Position numbers and translations under genes: made by a program. 64,000 bases of DNA, from contig NZ_CALYOY010000002.1 of the NCBI RefSeq assembly GCF_945269915.1, positions 1 to 64,000 on the forward strand, written 5' to 3'. Numbering within the stretch: position 1 is the stretch's first letter; every line of letters starts with the position of its first letter. Origin of the DNA: an uncultured Bifidobacterium sp. (GTDB lineage Bacteria > Actinomycetota > Actinomycetes > Actinomycetales > Bifidobacteriaceae). The notes below the pieces were generated by a model. That model worked only from the letters and a program-made list of their open reading frames with translations, had not been told where the DNA came from and did no database searches. Below are positions 34,695-47,635 of the stretch, piece after piece.

Positions 34695-37373
34695 ATGCGC
34701 ACTTCGGAAATCGCCAAGCGCTTCCTCGATTACTTTCAGCGGCAGGGCCACATGGTGGTTCCTTCGGCCTCGTTGATTTCGCCGAACCCGACCACCCTCT
34801 TCACCATCGCCGGCATGGTCCCCTTCATTCCCTACCTTCTGGGCGAGCAGACCCCGCCCAAGAGCCGTATGGCCAGCAACCAGAAGTGCGTGCGCACCCT
34901 GGACATCGACGAGGTCGGCAAGACCACCAGGCACGGCACCTTCTTCCAGATGGTGGGCAACTTCTCCTTCGGTGACTACTTCAAGGAGGAGGCCATCCAC
35001 TATGCCTGGGATCTTCTGACCAGCCCCCAGGACCAGGGCGGTTACGGGTTCGACCCCGAGACCATCTGGGTCACCACCTATACGGACGACGATGAGGCGC
35101 GGTCCCTCTGGAGGAACGAGGGGTTCGACCCCGAACACATGGAGATCCTCGGCATGGAGGACAACTTCTGGACCACGGGAGGCCCCGGCCCCGGCGGCCC
35201 CTGCTCGGAGATATACGTCGACAGGGGACCCAAGTACGGAGTCGAGGGTGGGCCCTCGGCCGACGAGAACCGGTACATCGAAATCTGGGACCTGGTCTTC
35301 GAAAACTACGAGGTCGACAACGTCAGGTCCAAGACGGACCTGCACATCGTCGGCGAGCTTGAGCACAAGAACATCGACACCGGTGCTGGTCTGGAGCGTC
35401 TGGCATACCTTCTCCAGGGCAGGGAGAACATCTACGAGACCGATGAGGTCTACCCGGTCATCGAGGCGGCGGAGCGCATTTCGGGCCGCAAGTATGGAGA
35501 GAACCGGGAAGACGACGTCCGCTTCCGGGTCGTGGCCGACCACGTGCGCTCGGCCCTGATGATCATGAGCGATGGGGTTCGCCCCAGCAATGTGGGCCGT
35601 GGCTATGTGCTGCGCAGGCTTCTGCGCCGTTCCATCCGGTCCATGAGGATGCTTGGGGTCCAGGAAGAGGTTCTGCCCCAGCTCTTCCCGGTCTCCAAGG
35701 ATGCCATGGCTCCCAGCTATCCGGAACTCAACGAGACCTTCCAGGAGGTGTCCGAATCCGCCTACGGTGAGGAGAGCGCCTTCCGCAGAACCCTGGACAA
35801 GGGAACCACCATCCTGGACGCCGCCGTGGCCAAGGCAAAGAAATCCTCCACCGAGGAGGTCTCGGGTGATGATGCCTTCACCCTTCACGACACCTACGGC
35901 TTCCCGATCGAGCTGACCCTGGAGATGGCCGAGGAGCAGGGCGTCAAGGTGGATGAGGCCAAGTTCCGCGAGCTCATGAACAAGCAAAAGGCCAGGGCCA
36001 GGGCCGATGCCTTGAAGAAACGCCACAATGTGGACCTGAGCGTCTATGACGACCTGCGGAAGAACCTCACCGAGCCCCAGACCTTCCTGGGCTATACGGA
36101 TTACTCAAGCCGTTCCAAGGTCATCGGCATCATCCAGGAGGGCAAGGGGGCTGTTCCTGCGGTCACCGCCCCGGCCAATGTCGAGGTCCTTCTGGACCGT
36201 ACTCCTTTCTATGCCGAGGCCGGTGGACAGCTGGCCGACCAGGGGGAGATCCTGTCCGACGACGGAGCCGTCCTTGAGGTGGATGACGTCCAGAAGCCCA
36301 TCAAGGGGCTGACAGTCCATCAGTGCCGCCTGACCGAGGGGACCCTGACCCTGGAGGCCGCAGTCACCGCCACCATCGATCAGGATCGCCGAGGTGCCAT
36401 CGCCCGATCCCACACCGCCACCCATATGGTCCACAAGGCGCTTCGTGAGGAACTCGGGCCGCAGGCCACCCAGCGCGGTTCCGAGGATGCACCCAACAGG
36501 CTACGCTTCGATTTCCAATGGTCGCAGGCTCCCAGCCGGGCTGCCATGGAGGCCGTCGAAGCGCGGGTCAACGATCGACTGCGCGACAACCTTGCCGTGA
36601 CCACCCAGGAGATGAAATTCGACGATGCCATCGCTTTGGGTGCCATGCACCTCTTCGGCGAGAAATACGGCGACATCGTCCGTGTCGTCTCCATCGGCGA
36701 GGACGGCTGGAGCCGCGAGCTCTGCGGAGGAACCCACGTGGACCACGTAGGAAAGATCGGTGCTGTCTCCATCATGTCCGAGGCTTCGGTCGGCACAGGC
36801 GTGCGTCGTGTCGATGCGGTGGTGGGGCAGGGTGCCTACCAGTACAACGCCAGGGAGCATGCCCTGGTCTCGCAGCTCTCGGACAGGCTCAACGCCCGTC
36901 CCGACGAGCTGGAGGCCCGCGTCTCCACCCTTTTGGCCAAGCTCAAGGAGTCCGACCGTCGCCTTGCTGCGGCCTATGAGAACCAGCTGGCTCAGTCCGT
37001 GCCCGATCTGGTCGAGCAGGCCGAGCGGTCTGATGCCCCGGTCAAGGTGGCCAGCAAGAATGTGGGGCATTTCGGCTCGGCCGATGCCCTTCGCAAGACG
37101 GTGACCGATATCCGCGCCCGTCTTGGGGAGGATGACCCCACGGTGGTGGCTCTGGCCGGTGTCACCGATGATCAGAAGCCCGTGATCTATGTGGCTACCA
37201 ACGACAAGGCCCGCAAGGAGGGGATCAAGGCTGGCGACCTGGTGCGGGGAGCATCCAAGATCCTAGGCGGCGGTGGTGGCGGCAAGCCGGACTTCGCCCA
37301 GGGTGGTGGCCAGGATGCCGGGAAGATCGATCAGGCCCTGTCGGCCCTGTCCGACCAGGTCCTGAAGGGCTGA
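34695..37373 (+). CDS. alaS: Alanyl-tRNA synthetase
   Basis: Charges tRNA-Ala. The 892-residue product is full length: a class II catalytic core ([20 protein letters not shown], then [19 protein letters not shown] and [20 protein letters not shown]), the tRNA-recognition helices, the editing domain with zinc ligands SHTATHMVH and [10 protein letters not shown], and a C-terminal Gly-rich DHHA1/C-Ala region ([18 protein letters not shown]). AGGAG lies ten bases upstream. ruvX and mltG follow closely, the usual actinobacterial order. Confidence 0.97.
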   Translation: MRTSEIAKRFLDYFQRQGHMVVPSASLISPNPTTLFTIAGMVPFIPYLLGEQTPPKSRMASNQKCVRTLDIDEVGKTTRHGTFFQMVGNFSFGDYFKEEAIHYAWDLLTSPQDQGGYGFDPETIWVTTYTDDDEARSLWRNEGFDPEHMEILGMEDNFWTTGGPGPGGPCSEIYVDRGPKYGVEGGPSADENRYIEIWDLVFENYEVDNVRSKTDLHIVGELEHKNIDTGAGLERLAYLLQGRENIYETDEVYPVIEAAERISGRKYGENREDDVRFRVVADHVRSALMIMSDGVRPSNVGRGYVLRRLLRRSIRSMRMLGVQEEVLPQLFPVSKDAMAPSYPELNETFQEVSESAYGEESAFRRTLDKGTTILDAAVAKAKKSSTEEVSGDDAFTLHDTYGFPIELTLEMAEEQGVKVDEAKFRELMNKQKARARADALKKRHNVDLSVYDDLRKNLTEPQTFLGYTDYSSRSKVIGIIQEGKGAVPAVTAPANVEVLLDRTPFYAEAGGQLADQGEILSDDGAVLEVDDVQKPIKGLTVHQCRLTEGTLTLEAAVTATIDQDRRGAIARSHTATHMVHKALREELGPQATQRGSEDAPNRLRFDFQWSQAPSRAAMEAVEARVNDRLRDNLAVTTQEMKFDDAIALGAMHLFGEKYGDIVRVVSIGEDGWSRELCGGTHVDHVGKIGAVSIMSEASVGTGVRRVDAVVGQGAYQYNAREHALVSQLSDRLNARPDELEARVSTLLAKLKESDRRLAAAYENQLAQSVPDLVEQAERSDAPVKVASKNVGHFGSADALRKTVTDIRARLGEDDPTVVALAGVTDDQKPVIYVATNDKARKEGIKAGDLVRGASKILGGGGGGKPDFAQGGGQDAGKIDQALSALSDQVLKG

Positions 37374-37384
37374 CCGGATTCTGC

Positions 37385-37852
37385 ATGAGTGCTCCCATAT
37401 GGATGGGGATAGACCTGGGTCAGGCCAGGGTCGGAGTGGCTCTGTGTGATCCTGAGTTGACCCTGGCATACCCGGCTGGCAACATCGAGGTCCAGGGTGA
37501 CTGTTTCCGTGCCCTGGGCCCTGTGGTTGACCTGATACACGAGCATGGGGTCGAACGGGTCATCGTCGGGTACCCACTACTTCTGAATGGCTCGGAGGGC
37601 GGTAGCGCCAAAAAGGCGAAGCGGTGGGTCAGGAACCTGTCGCGGATTCTGAACGAGGAGGCTGCACTGGCGAAGGATTCGCCGGTCCGTGTACTATTGC
37701 AAGACGAACGATTGACCACGGTCAGTGCCCACCATCAACTCTATGAGGCACAGATCGGCGGACGCGGGCACAAACCTCTGGTTGATCAGCAATCCGCTGT
37801 TGTATTGCTGCAGTCGGCCCTGGATGAATACAAGGTCAGCAAGGAGCGGTAA
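37385..37852 (+). CDS. ruvX: RuvX / YqgF nuclease
   Basis: An RNase H-fold Holliday-junction resolvase-like protein that also acts in pre-16S rRNA maturation. The 155-residue product has the first acidic motif WMGIDLGQARVGVALCD, the VIVGYPLLLNGSEG loop, LQDERLTTVSAH and VDQQSAVVLLQSALD. It lies 11 bases after alaS and directly abuts mltG, in an alaS-ruvX-mltG operon. Confidence 0.93.
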   Translation: MSAPIWMGIDLGQARVGVALCDPELTLAYPAGNIEVQGDCFRALGPVVDLIHEHGVERVIVGYPLLLNGSEGGSAKKAKRWVRNLSRILNEEAALAKDSPVRVLLQDERLTTVSAHHQLYEAQIGGRGHKPLVDQQSAVVLLQSALDEYKVSKER

Positions 37853-39040
37853 TTGGCTGAAGACATACAGAACTTCTTCGAAGAGAAGGTGCAGTGGGTG
37901 GAGCCGGGTCAGGTCCCAGTCCCCGCCCAGCCTCCGCGTCCGCCCAGATCCAGACGAGAGATGCGCAAGCAGCGGCAGAAGAGGCAGCGGCGTCGCCGGA
38001 TGACCGTCATCATCGTCCTCCTGGCTTTGGTCATCGTCGCCACCTGCGCCTTCTTCGTCACCCGGTCCTTGAAAAACGGATCCCCCCGGATAAGCGCCAC
38101 CAAGGAAGTGGCCCAGGACTATACCGGCCCTGGAGACAAGCCGATCCAGTTCACGGTCGAAAGCGGCCAGGGCGCTGAGCAGGTCGGACTGAATCTTCTC
38201 CATGCCGACGTGGTCCGTTCCTCCGGTGCCTTCGTCCAGGCCATCACCAACGCCCAGGCAACAGACAAACTCTTCCCGGGCACCTTCGATCTGAAAACCA
38301 AGATGAAAGCCTCGGATGTGGTCATGATCCTGACCGACCGAAGCAAGGCCCGCGGATTCCTCCAGGTCCGTTCAGGCGACCGTGCCAGGGATGTCATAAC
38401 CCGGGCACAACAGCTGTCGGGATTGCCCAAGCAGGACTTCGACTCGATTCTTGACGCCAAGGGCCAGGGCATCCTGCCTGAGGAGGCGCAGGGCAACTTC
38501 GAGGGTTGGCTGGAGCCCGGCGAATACGATGTGAAGTCCATGGGTTCAGCCCAGAAGATACTCTCCTCCATGGTGACCAAACGCGTCCAGAAGCTCGATG
38601 AACTGGGAGTCCCCCAGGGCGCCGACCGGCAGGACGTCCTCATCAAGGCCTCAATCACCGAGGCCGAGGTCAACAAGCCCCAGTACTACGGGAAGGTGGC
38701 CAGGGTGATCGACAACCGTCTGGCCCGGAACATGCCCCTGGGCATGGACAGTACCGTTGCATACTCCAACAAGGTCTCGGCCCTGGAGCTGACCAACCAG
38801 ATGCTGCAGAACCCCGATGATGCATACAACACCCGGGTGCACAAGGGGCTGCCACCGGCCCCAATCGGGTCTGCGGGCGACAGTGCCATCAAGGCTGCCA
38901 TGTCTCCCGAGGAGGGTGACTGGATCTACTTCGTGACCGTCAACCTGGACACGGGCGAGACCCGGTTCAGCGACAACGAGGGGCAGTTCAACTCGGATGT
39001 CAAGGAATACAAGCAGTGGGAGTCCGACCACGGGAAGTAG
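37853..39040 (+). CDS. mltG: Endolytic murein transglycosylase MltG
   Basis: It cleaves nascent glycan strands at the membrane and sets peptidoglycan strand length. The 395-residue protein has a charged cytoplasmic N-terminus (about 1-40), one membrane segment (VIIVLLALVIVATCAFFVT) and a YceG domain with the catalytic Glu in IKASITEAEVNK followed by VIDNRLARNMPLGMDSTVAY. It starts with TTG directly after the ruvX stop; AAGGAG lies six bases before the TTG, and no other in-frame start fits. Confidence 0.92.
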   Translation: MAEDIQNFFEEKVQWVEPGQVPVPAQPPRPPRSRREMRKQRQKRQRRRRMTVIIVLLALVIVATCAFFVTRSLKNGSPRISATKEVAQDYTGPGDKPIQFTVESGQGAEQVGLNLLHADVVRSSGAFVQAITNAQATDKLFPGTFDLKTKMKASDVVMILTDRSKARGFLQVRSGDRARDVITRAQQLSGLPKQDFDSILDAKGQGILPEEAQGNFEGWLEPGEYDVKSMGSAQKILSSMVTKRVQKLDELGVPQGADRQDVLIKASITEAEVNKPQYYGKVARVIDNRLARNMPLGMDSTVAYSNKVSALELTNQMLQNPDDAYNTRVHKGLPPAPIGSAGDSAIKAAMSPEEGDWIYFVTVNLDTGETRFSDNEGQFNSDVKEYKQWESDHGK

Positions 39041-39064
39041 GGTTCGTCAAGACTGGGCGCGGGC

Positions 39065-39535
39065 TCACCAGCCGGCCAGCCCACTCAGAGTCGCGGCCGC
39101 CAGCGCCGCCAGGAGGATGACAGGAACATAGGCCAGGGTTTCGGATTGACTGCTCTGGTCTTTTCCGATCCGTCTGATTGCCATGGCACCCAGGCCCAGT
39201 ACCCCCATCAGGAGCCACCAGACCAGGGTGGTCGTCCAACCCAGCGGACCAAGGGACAGGGCCAGCAAGGCGGTGGCGGTCACATCGCCCAGTCCCAGGG
39301 CACCTGGCCGGACCAGGGCCAGGAGGCATTGGACACCAGTGCATGCCAGACAGATCATGACTGATCCGATCAAAGTTGACATATCGTGCCTGGCCAGGCA
39401 GAGGACCGTGACGGCCAGCCCCTGGGCCAGAAGCCCCAGGATGACGGCTCTGCGCGGCACCCGCCGCCTTCTCAGGTCCGTCCAGGCTAGGTAGAGGCCG
39501 AAAATGAAACCGGGCAGGGTCAAGAGGTAGGCCAT
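39065..39535 (-). CDS. Prepilin peptidase (A24 family)
   Basis: A 156-residue polytopic membrane aspartyl protease. The two catalytic Asp are visible in [16 protein letters not shown] and in [14 protein letters not shown] (GxGD). It lacks the N-methylation domain of bifunctional TFPP enzymes, like the short peptidases that serve Flp/tad pili. It lies alone on the minus strand between mltG and aroC, with no pilus genes in the window; its clients may be encoded elsewhere. It closes off the alaS operon by facing it. Confidence 0.88.
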   Translation of the reverse strand: MAYLLTLPGFIFGLYLAWTDLRRRRVPRRAVILGLLAQGLAVTVLCLARHDMSTLIGSVMICLACTGVQCLLALVRPGALGLGDVTATALLALSLGPLGWTTTLVWWLLMGVLGLGAMAIRRIGKDQSSQSETLAYVPVILLAALAAATLSGLAGW

Positions 39536-39582
39536 CTCCTAAGATAAACATACACAGGCGAGAACGGTGTAAAGGAGTTCAT

Positions 39583-40776
39583 ATGTTGCGCTGGCAGACG
39601 GCGGGGGAATCCCATGGAGAAGCCCTGGTGGCCATGATGGAGGGGTTGCCGTCCGGGGTCAGCATCGGTACCGATGACATCGTCAAGGCCCTGGCGCGTC
39701 GAAGGCTGGGATACGGACGTGGTGCCCGCATGGGCTTCGAGCAGGACAGGGTCCGCCTGCTGACGGGGGTGCGTCACGGTTCCACCCTGGGCTCGCCCAT
39801 CGCCCTGGAGATCGGGAACACGGAATGGCCCAAGTGGGCGCAGATCATGAGCGTCGACAGGCTCCCTGAGGGGGTCGACCTGTCTGCCGAGGGACGGAAC
39901 GCCCCCCTGAGCCGTCCCAGGCCCGGTCATGCGGACCTGACCGGTATGAGGAAGTACGGATTCACCGATTCCCGTCCTGTTCTGGAACGTTCCTCGGCCA
40001 GGGAGACGGCCTCCCGCGTGGCCCTGGGCGCCATCGCGGCCAAGTTCCTGGAACAGGCCCTGGGCATCAGGACCGTTTCCCATGTCCTTTCCATCGGGGG
40101 GGTGGGCCTGGAGGACCATTCACACCTGCCCTCTCCCGATGATGGTCCCGCCCTGGATCAGTCCCCGGTGCGCACCCTGGACAAGGATGCCGAACAGCGG
40201 ATGATGGACCGGGTTGATCAGATCAGGAAGAACGGCGACACGGCCGGTGGTGTGTTCGAGGTCATCTCCTATGGTGTTCCTGCCGGTCTGGGAACCTATG
40301 TGGAATCGGACCGTCGTCTTGACGCGGCCCTGGCATCGGCCTTCATGGGCATCCAGGCCATCAAGGGGGTGGAGATCGGTGACGGGTTCGAGGAGGCCGA
40401 CCGTCCCGGTTCCCAGGCCCACGATGAGATGGTGCCCGGCGAGGACGGGACCATCCAGCGTCTGACCAACCGTGCGGGCGGTCTTGAGGGTGGCATGTCC
40501 AATGGGCAGCCCATCCGCGTGCGTGCCGCCATGAAACCCATCTCCTCGGTTCCCAAGGCCCTGAGGACCGTTGATGTCCTGACCGGAGAAGCGGCCACCG
40601 CCATCCACCAGCGTTCCGATGTCACGGCCGTCCCGGCCGCTGCGGTCATCGGAGAGGCCATGATGAGCCTGACCCTGGCCGCCTTTGTCCTGGAGAAGTT
40701 CGGAGGGGACAGCCTGGCTGAGGTCTCCCGTAACGCCAAGGCATACCAGTCCTCATGGCCAGAGGGCCTGAGATAA
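39583..40776 (+). CDS. aroC: Chorismate synthase
   Basis: Last step of the shikimate pathway: EPSP to chorismate with reduced FMN. The 397-residue product has the signatures [55 protein letters not shown], and [20 protein letters not shown]. It starts at the ATG at 39583 with AAAGGAG upstream. It is the first gene of an aro operon; eight bases separate it from aroKB. Confidence 0.97.
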   Translation: MLRWQTAGESHGEALVAMMEGLPSGVSIGTDDIVKALARRRLGYGRGARMGFEQDRVRLLTGVRHGSTLGSPIALEIGNTEWPKWAQIMSVDRLPEGVDLSAEGRNAPLSRPRPGHADLTGMRKYGFTDSRPVLERSSARETASRVALGAIAAKFLEQALGIRTVSHVLSIGGVGLEDHSHLPSPDDGPALDQSPVRTLDKDAEQRMMDRVDQIRKNGDTAGGVFEVISYGVPAGLGTYVESDRRLDAALASAFMGIQAIKGVEIGDGFEEADRPGSQAHDEMVPGEDGTIQRLTNRAGGLEGGMSNGQPIRVRAAMKPISSVPKALRTVDVLTGEAATAIHQRSDVTAVPAAAVIGEAMMSLTLAAFVLEKFGGDSLAEVSRNAKAYQSSWPEGLR

Positions 40777-40783
40777 GGGCGGG

Positions 40784-42445
40784 ATGGGTATGGCCAGGCG
40801 TTCCGCGGACACACACGAGAAGAAACCAGGTATTCCCAGGGCGGTCATCATAGGGATGCCGGGGGCAGGAAAGACCCGGATAGGCAAGGAGGCGGCCTCC
40901 TTGATAGGGGTTCCCTTCAAGGATTCGGACCGCCTGATCGAGCATGATGCAGGCCGTTCCATCAGCGAGATATTCGAAGCCGAGGGCGAGGACTCCTTCC
41001 GCCGTCGCGAGAGCCGAATCATCTGCGGTCTCCTGGACGATTTTGCCGGAGGCATTCTCTCCCTGGGCGGCGGAGCCCCGATGACGGCTGCCGTCTACGA
41101 GGCCCTGAGGGAGTACCGGGGTCAGGGAGGCAAGGTGGTCTACCTGGACGTGGATCCGGATGAGGCCAAGTCCAGGTCCCTTCACGTCAAGAACCGCCCC
41201 CTTCTGCGGGGTCAGACCCATGACCGGTGGATGGAACTCTACCAAGAGCGTTGCCCGGTCTATCAGAGTGCCTCAAACGTCGATCTGAAGGCCAAGGGGA
41301 CCACGCCCGAGGTCATGGCACAGCGTCTGGCAGATGCCCTGACCGAGCGGGTGGTCCATGTCAGCAACCTGGACCCCTATGACGTCCGTATCGGGTCCGG
41401 GGTGACCAACCGCCTGCAGGTCCTCCTTGGTGACGAGGTCATGAGGGTGGCCCTGATACACACGACCCCGGTCCAGCGTCATTCAGACCGTGCCCGTGCG
41501 CTTCTGAGGCAGGCCGGCTATCGAGTGGTCGATGTGGTCATTCCCGATGCCGAGGCCGGCAAGACCATCGCCGTGGCCCAGGGTGTCTGGGACCGGCTCT
41601 CCGAGGAGGGATTCACTCGTTCGGATGCCGTGGTGGGCCTTGGGGGAGGGGCGGCAACCGACCTGGCCGGGTTCATCGCGGCCACCTGGATGCGTGGCAT
41701 CAGGTACGTCAACTGCCCCACCTCCCTCCTGGCCATGGTGGATGCCTCGACTGGGGGCAAGACCGGTATCAATCTGAGCCAGGGCAAGAACCTGGTCGGC
41801 AGCTTTTTCACCCCGGTCGGGGTCCTGGCCGACCTGCGGACCCTGAGCACCCTTCCCAATGAGATCTTCGTCGAGGGCCTGGGCGAGGTGGCCAAGTCCG
41901 GCTTCATCATGGATCCGGAAATACTCCGCCTCCTGGAGGACGAGGCCGAATCCCTGCGTTCCTTTGACGGGACCGAGTCCGAACAGTGGCTGGAGGACGT
42001 GGTCGAGGACCTGATCGAGCGGACCGTCCAGGTCAAGGCCAACCATGTCTCCGTGGACCTGAAGGACCTTGGTCTGCGCGAATTCCTGAACTACGGTCAT
42101 ACCCTGGGTCACGCCATCGAAAAGATCGAACACTTCACCTGGCGGCATGGTCAGGCGGTATCGGTGGGTATGGTCTTCGCTGCCGAACTCGCCTCCATCA
42201 CCGGTCACATCGACCGGGAACTGGTTGATTACCATCGCAGCCTCCTCTCCTCCCTGGGCCTGCGCACCACTTGGGACGGGCGGGACTTCGATCAGGTCCT
42301 GGCCCTGATGCACAAGGACAAGAAGGCCCGCGGCAACAAGCTCCGGTTCATCATCCTTGACGGAATCGGGAAACCCACCCACCTGGATGATCCACCCCTG
42401 GATGCCGTTCGTGAGGCTTTCAGACGGATCGGAAGCAAGGGTTGA
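40784..42445 (+). CDS. aroKB: Fused shikimate kinase / 3-dehydroquinate synthase
   Basis: One 553-residue polypeptide with two activities. Residues about 15-185 are shikimate kinase (P-loop [44 protein letters not shown]). Residues about 190-553 are 3-dehydroquinate synthase ([55 protein letters not shown]). It thus carries steps 2 and 5 of the shikimate pathway; this fusion is known in bifidobacteria. It lies between aroC and aroQ; the genes for steps 4 (aroE) and 6 (aroA) are not in the window. Confidence 0.95.
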   Translation: MGMARRSADTHEKKPGIPRAVIIGMPGAGKTRIGKEAASLIGVPFKDSDRLIEHDAGRSISEIFEAEGEDSFRRRESRIICGLLDDFAGGILSLGGGAPMTAAVYEALREYRGQGGKVVYLDVDPDEAKSRSLHVKNRPLLRGQTHDRWMELYQERCPVYQSASNVDLKAKGTTPEVMAQRLADALTERVVHVSNLDPYDVRIGSGVTNRLQVLLGDEVMRVALIHTTPVQRHSDRARALLRQAGYRVVDVVIPDAEAGKTIAVAQGVWDRLSEEGFTRSDAVVGLGGGAATDLAGFIAATWMRGIRYVNCPTSLLAMVDASTGGKTGINLSQGKNLVGSFFTPVGVLADLRTLSTLPNEIFVEGLGEVAKSGFIMDPEILRLLEDEAESLRSFDGTESEQWLEDVVEDLIERTVQVKANHVSVDLKDLGLREFLNYGHTLGHAIEKIEHFTWRHGQAVSVGMVFAAELASITGHIDRELVDYHRSLLSSLGLRTTWDGRDFDQVLALMHKDKKARGNKLRFIILDGIGKPTHLDDPPLDAVREAFRRIGSKG

Positions 42446-42500
42446 GGTTCGGCCCTGTTCAGGGATGCCCTGGGGGATGAAGAGAAGAAACGGAGCCGGT

Positions 42501-42953
42501 ATGAGTACCAAGGTCGTTGTGGTCAATGGACCGAATCTGGGCAGGCTGGGAGTCAGGGAGCCGGATGTCTACGGACATCAGGACCTGGAGGCCCTGCGCC
42601 GGGATTGTCGTGACTGGGGGGCGGAACTGGGCCTGGAAGTTGAGGTTCGCCAGTCGAATGACGAGGGGGAGGTGATCTCCTGGATGCATCAGGCGGTGGA
42701 CGAGCAGACGCCTGTGGTGATGAACCCCGCAGCCTTCACCCATTACAGTTACAGCCTGGCCGATGCCGCGGCCCAGGTCACTGATGCCGGGCTGCCCCTG
42801 ATGGAGGTACACATCTCCAACCCCGCCTCCAGGGAGGCCTTCCGCCGTCACAGCGTCATATCGCCGGTGGCCACCGGAACCATCACCGGCATGGGGTTCT
42901 ACGGCTACCGACTGGCCCTGGAATCCGTGGCCCATCTGCTCGAGCGGTCCTGA
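42501..42953 (+). CDS. aroQ: Type II 3-dehydroquinate dehydratase
   Basis: Step 3 of the shikimate pathway. The 150-residue product has the type II pattern: GPNLGRLGVREPDVYGH (catalytic Tyr), NPAAFTHYSYSLADA, MEVHISNP (Glu/His) and FRRHSVISPVATGTITGMGF. The ATG at 42501 is 55 bases after aroKB; the longer frame overlaps aroKB and has no similarity. GGAGCC lies upstream. Confidence 0.95.
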   Translation: MSTKVVVVNGPNLGRLGVREPDVYGHQDLEALRRDCRDWGAELGLEVEVRQSNDEGEVISWMHQAVDEQTPVVMNPAAFTHYSYSLADAAAQVTDAGLPLMEVHISNPASREAFRRHSVISPVATGTITGMGFYGYRLALESVAHLLERS

Positions 42954-43049
42954 CGGTCAGGCCTGGCGGAAGGCGCGATCCAATCGGTGGCGGTGATAGC
43001 ATGTTCGCGGTTGTCCCGGATCGGGACGACGGATTGGACAGGTCGATCG

Positions 43050-45692
43050 ATGAGCCATGAAGCAGCCACGGGAGCGGCGGGTATGAAGGCCGCCCATGCA
43101 GGGAAGGAGTCGGCAGACGTGCCCAGGGCCATCCAGGTCAGGGGTGCCCGGGTGCACAACCTGCATGATCTGGATCTTGATATACCCCTGAACCGCCTGG
43201 TGGGAATAGCAGGGGTCTCCGGTTCGGGCAAGTCATCCCTGGCGCTCGGGGTCCTCTATGCCGAGGGGTCCAGGAGGTATCTGGAGTCCCTGTCCACCTA
43301 CACCAGGCGAAGGATGACGCAGGCCCAACGTCCCGAGGTGGATTCGGTACGCTTCCTCCCGCCCGCTCTGGCCCTGCGGCAGCGTCCGGGTGCCGGCGGG
43401 ATGCGGTCGACCTTTGGAACCTCCACCGAGCTCCTCAATGTACTCAGACTCATGTTCTCCCGACTGGCTTCACATGTCTGCCCCAATGGGCACCACCAGG
43501 AGCCCACCATGCGGGTGGCGGCCGAGATGCCCGTCATCTGTCCGGTCTGCGGAGAGAAGGTCCAGGCCCCCAGTGCCGAGGAGCTGGCCTTCAACTCGCT
43601 TGGGGCCTGTCCCACCTGCCAGGGGACAGGAACCGTGCGCGAGGTGGACGATGCCACTCTGGTGCCCGACCAGGATCTGACCATCGACCAGGGGGCCGTG
43701 GTTCCCTGGCGAACCTTCGGGTTCAACGTCCAGCCCGATATCGTCCGCGAATTCGGGGTCCGGACCGACGTGCCCTGGAAGGACCTCACCCCGGACGAGA
43801 AGGAGATCGTCTTCAAGGGTCCCCCCGAAAAGAAGCACATCACCATCACCTCGGTCAAGGGCGTCCATGAGTTGGATTTCACCTTCAGGAACGCCAGGCT
43901 GACCGTGACCGAGGAGCTCAAGCGGGCCACGGACGAAAAGCGCCTGGCCAAGGTGGCCAAGTTCCTGACCGAACGAACCTGCCCGGACTGCGGCGGGAGT
44001 CGGCTCAACGAGGCCGCCAGACGGCCGCTGATCGGCGGGGAGAACCTGGCAACGGTCACTTCCTGGCCCTTGAGGAAGGTCCTGGACTGGTCCAGGGGGG
44101 TGCCGGCAACCCTGCCCGAGTCCATGGAATCCATGGCCGGAACCCTGGTGGGCACATTGCAGGACATGGGCAGGCGCCTGATGCAGCTGGGCCTGGGATA
44201 CCTGACACTGGACAGGTCCAGCGCCTCCCTCTCGACCGGAGAGCGGCAGCGGGCACAGCTCTCCAGGGCCGTCCGGAATGAGACGACCGGGGTCCTCTAT
44301 GTGCTGGACGAACCCTCGACCGGTCTCCACCCCGCCAATATCGAGGGGCTGATCGGGGTCATGCACGACCTTCTGGCCAGCGGGAACTCGGTGGTCTTCG
44401 TGGACCATGATGTTTCGGTCCTGGGTGCGGCCGACTACTTCATCGAGATGGGTCCGGGAGCGGGAAGCAAGGGCGGCAGGATCATCGCCCAGGGCACGCC
44501 GGACCAGGTGGAGGACGATCCCCACTCCCGAATCGGCGGTTTCCTGACCGGCCGCGAAAGGGTTCTGGTCCGTAAGCGCAGGACCGTCCCCCCTGCTCCA
44601 CTTCCAGGGTCCGGTGAAGCAGCCACAGAGGCGCGGCGCTCCGCTGGCGACGGTGACTGGATCAGGATGACCACCGGGCCGATACATACGGTCCACCCTC
44701 TGGAGGTGGCCATACCACGCGGATGCATGACGGCCGTGACGGGAGTCTCCGGTTCGGGCAAGACCACCATGATTCTGGAATCCCTGGTCCCCGCCCTCCA
44801 GGCCCGACAGGATGGGCGGCCCCTGCCCGATCATGTCAAATCCCTGACGGATGCCTCCATCGACCGGGTCAGGCTGGTCGATTCCTCACCCATAGGCATC
44901 AACGTCAGGTCCACGGTGGCCACCTATACGGGCATCATGGACCACCTGCGCCGCCTCTTCGCCAAGAGTCCCGCCGCCCGCCGGGCAGGGTACCGGCTGG
45001 CTGACTTCTCCTACAACACGGGTTCGCTCAGGTGCCCCCAGTGCGATGGGACCGGACAGATCAGCCTGGATGTCCAGTTCCTGCCGGACATTCCCATCAC
45101 CTGCCCTACCTGCAAGGGGCGGCGGTTCAAACCCGAGATCGAAGCGGTGAGGGTGGCGACCAAGGCCCACCCGGACCCCATGAGCCTGACCGACCTCCTG
45201 GCCATGGAGGTGGGTGACGCCCTACGGGTCTTCGGTGCAGCCGGTACCGACGGGGCCGAGGCTGGGGATCATGCCAGCATCTACCGGTCCCTGCGCACCC
45301 TGCACGACCTGGGACTGGGCTACCTGACCCTGGGGGAGGACACCCCATCCCTGTCAGGAGGGGAGGCCCAGCGCCTCAAGCTGTCCAATGAGCTTGGCCG
45401 TCGGCAGAACACCTCCCTCTTCGTCCTGGACGAACCCACCACCGGCCTTCACCCGCTGGATGTGCGGACCCTGATCACGGTCCTGGAACGCCTGATCGGC
45501 CGGGGTGCCACCGTGGTCTTCATCGAACATGACCTGGACATGATCGCCAACGCCGACTACCTGATCGACATGGGTCCTGGTGGCGGCCAGGAGGGCGGCA
45601 GGATCATCGCCCAGGGGAGTCCTGACAGCGTCTGCGAAACACCTGCCTCCCTTACCGGACAATACCTGGCAGCCCATCTGCATAGGGGATGA
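43050..45692 (+). CDS. UvrA-like ABC ATPase (UvrA2 type)
   Basis: An 880-residue ATP-binding cassette protein with two nucleotide-binding domains of UvrA type: P-loops GIAGVSGSGKSSLAL and VTGVSGSGKTTMI, signatures ASLSTGERQRAQLSRAV and PSLSGGEAQRLKLSNEL, and zinc modules CPVCGEKV, CPDCGGSRLNEA and CPQCDGTGQISLDV...CPTCKG. The stretch of about 110 residues that binds UvrB in true UvrA appears to be missing after the first zinc half (HVCPNGHHQE), so it is likely a UvrA2/drug-resistance paralogue rather than the repair UvrA. The start is uncertain (43050 or 43083). It lies between aroQ and pyrG. Confidence 0.9.
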   Translation: MSHEAATGAAGMKAAHAGKESADVPRAIQVRGARVHNLHDLDLDIPLNRLVGIAGVSGSGKSSLALGVLYAEGSRRYLESLSTYTRRRMTQAQRPEVDSVRFLPPALALRQRPGAGGMRSTFGTSTELLNVLRLMFSRLASHVCPNGHHQEPTMRVAAEMPVICPVCGEKVQAPSAEELAFNSLGACPTCQGTGTVREVDDATLVPDQDLTIDQGAVVPWRTFGFNVQPDIVREFGVRTDVPWKDLTPDEKEIVFKGPPEKKHITITSVKGVHELDFTFRNARLTVTEELKRATDEKRLAKVAKFLTERTCPDCGGSRLNEAARRPLIGGENLATVTSWPLRKVLDWSRGVPATLPESMESMAGTLVGTLQDMGRRLMQLGLGYLTLDRSSASLSTGERQRAQLSRAVRNETTGVLYVLDEPSTGLHPANIEGLIGVMHDLLASGNSVVFVDHDVSVLGAADYFIEMGPGAGSKGGRIIAQGTPDQVEDDPHSRIGGFLTGRERVLVRKRRTVPPAPLPGSGEAATEARRSAGDGDWIRMTTGPIHTVHPLEVAIPRGCMTAVTGVSGSGKTTMILESLVPALQARQDGRPLPDHVKSLTDASIDRVRLVDSSPIGINVRSTVATYTGIMDHLRRLFAKSPAARRAGYRLADFSYNTGSLRCPQCDGTGQISLDVQFLPDIPITCPTCKGRRFKPEIEAVRVATKAHPDPMSLTDLLAMEVGDALRVFGAAGTDGAEAGDHASIYRSLRTLHDLGLGYLTLGEDTPSLSGGEAQRLKLSNELGRRQNTSLFVLDEPTTGLHPLDVRTLITVLERLIGRGATVVFIEHDLDMIANADYLIDMGPGGGQEGGRIIAQGSPDSVCETPASLTGQYLAAHLHRG

Positions 45693-45751
45693 CCGGAGAA
45701 TGGTATTCCACGCCGCGCCGTGGTCTGGGATTCCTGATAGGCTGAAGTTCC

Positions 45752-47413
<1,662 letters not shown>

Positions 47414-47447
47414 TCTGGTGAGGGAAGAACAAGAACACTGGTGATGA

Positions 47448-47480
47448 TTTCGCCCGTTCCCCAAGCGAGGACGGGCGAAA
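47448..47480 (+). terminator. Probable terminator of pyrG
   Basis: TTTCGCCCGT (47448-47457) pairs with ACGGGCGAAA (47471-47480). The tail (TCGGTATT) is a weak T run. Confidence 0.6.
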
Positions 47481-47635
47481 TCGGTATTGATGGCCGCCCT
47501 CGGCCGGTATCAGATGTGATCTAATTCCCTATAGAGCGTAACCTCAAGTCTGGCGGGTCAATGCCGGCTTGGTTATTCTTGATTGGTAAAAGGCCATCGG
47601 TTGGTGACCCTATATGTGTGAGGAGGCCTAAGCTC

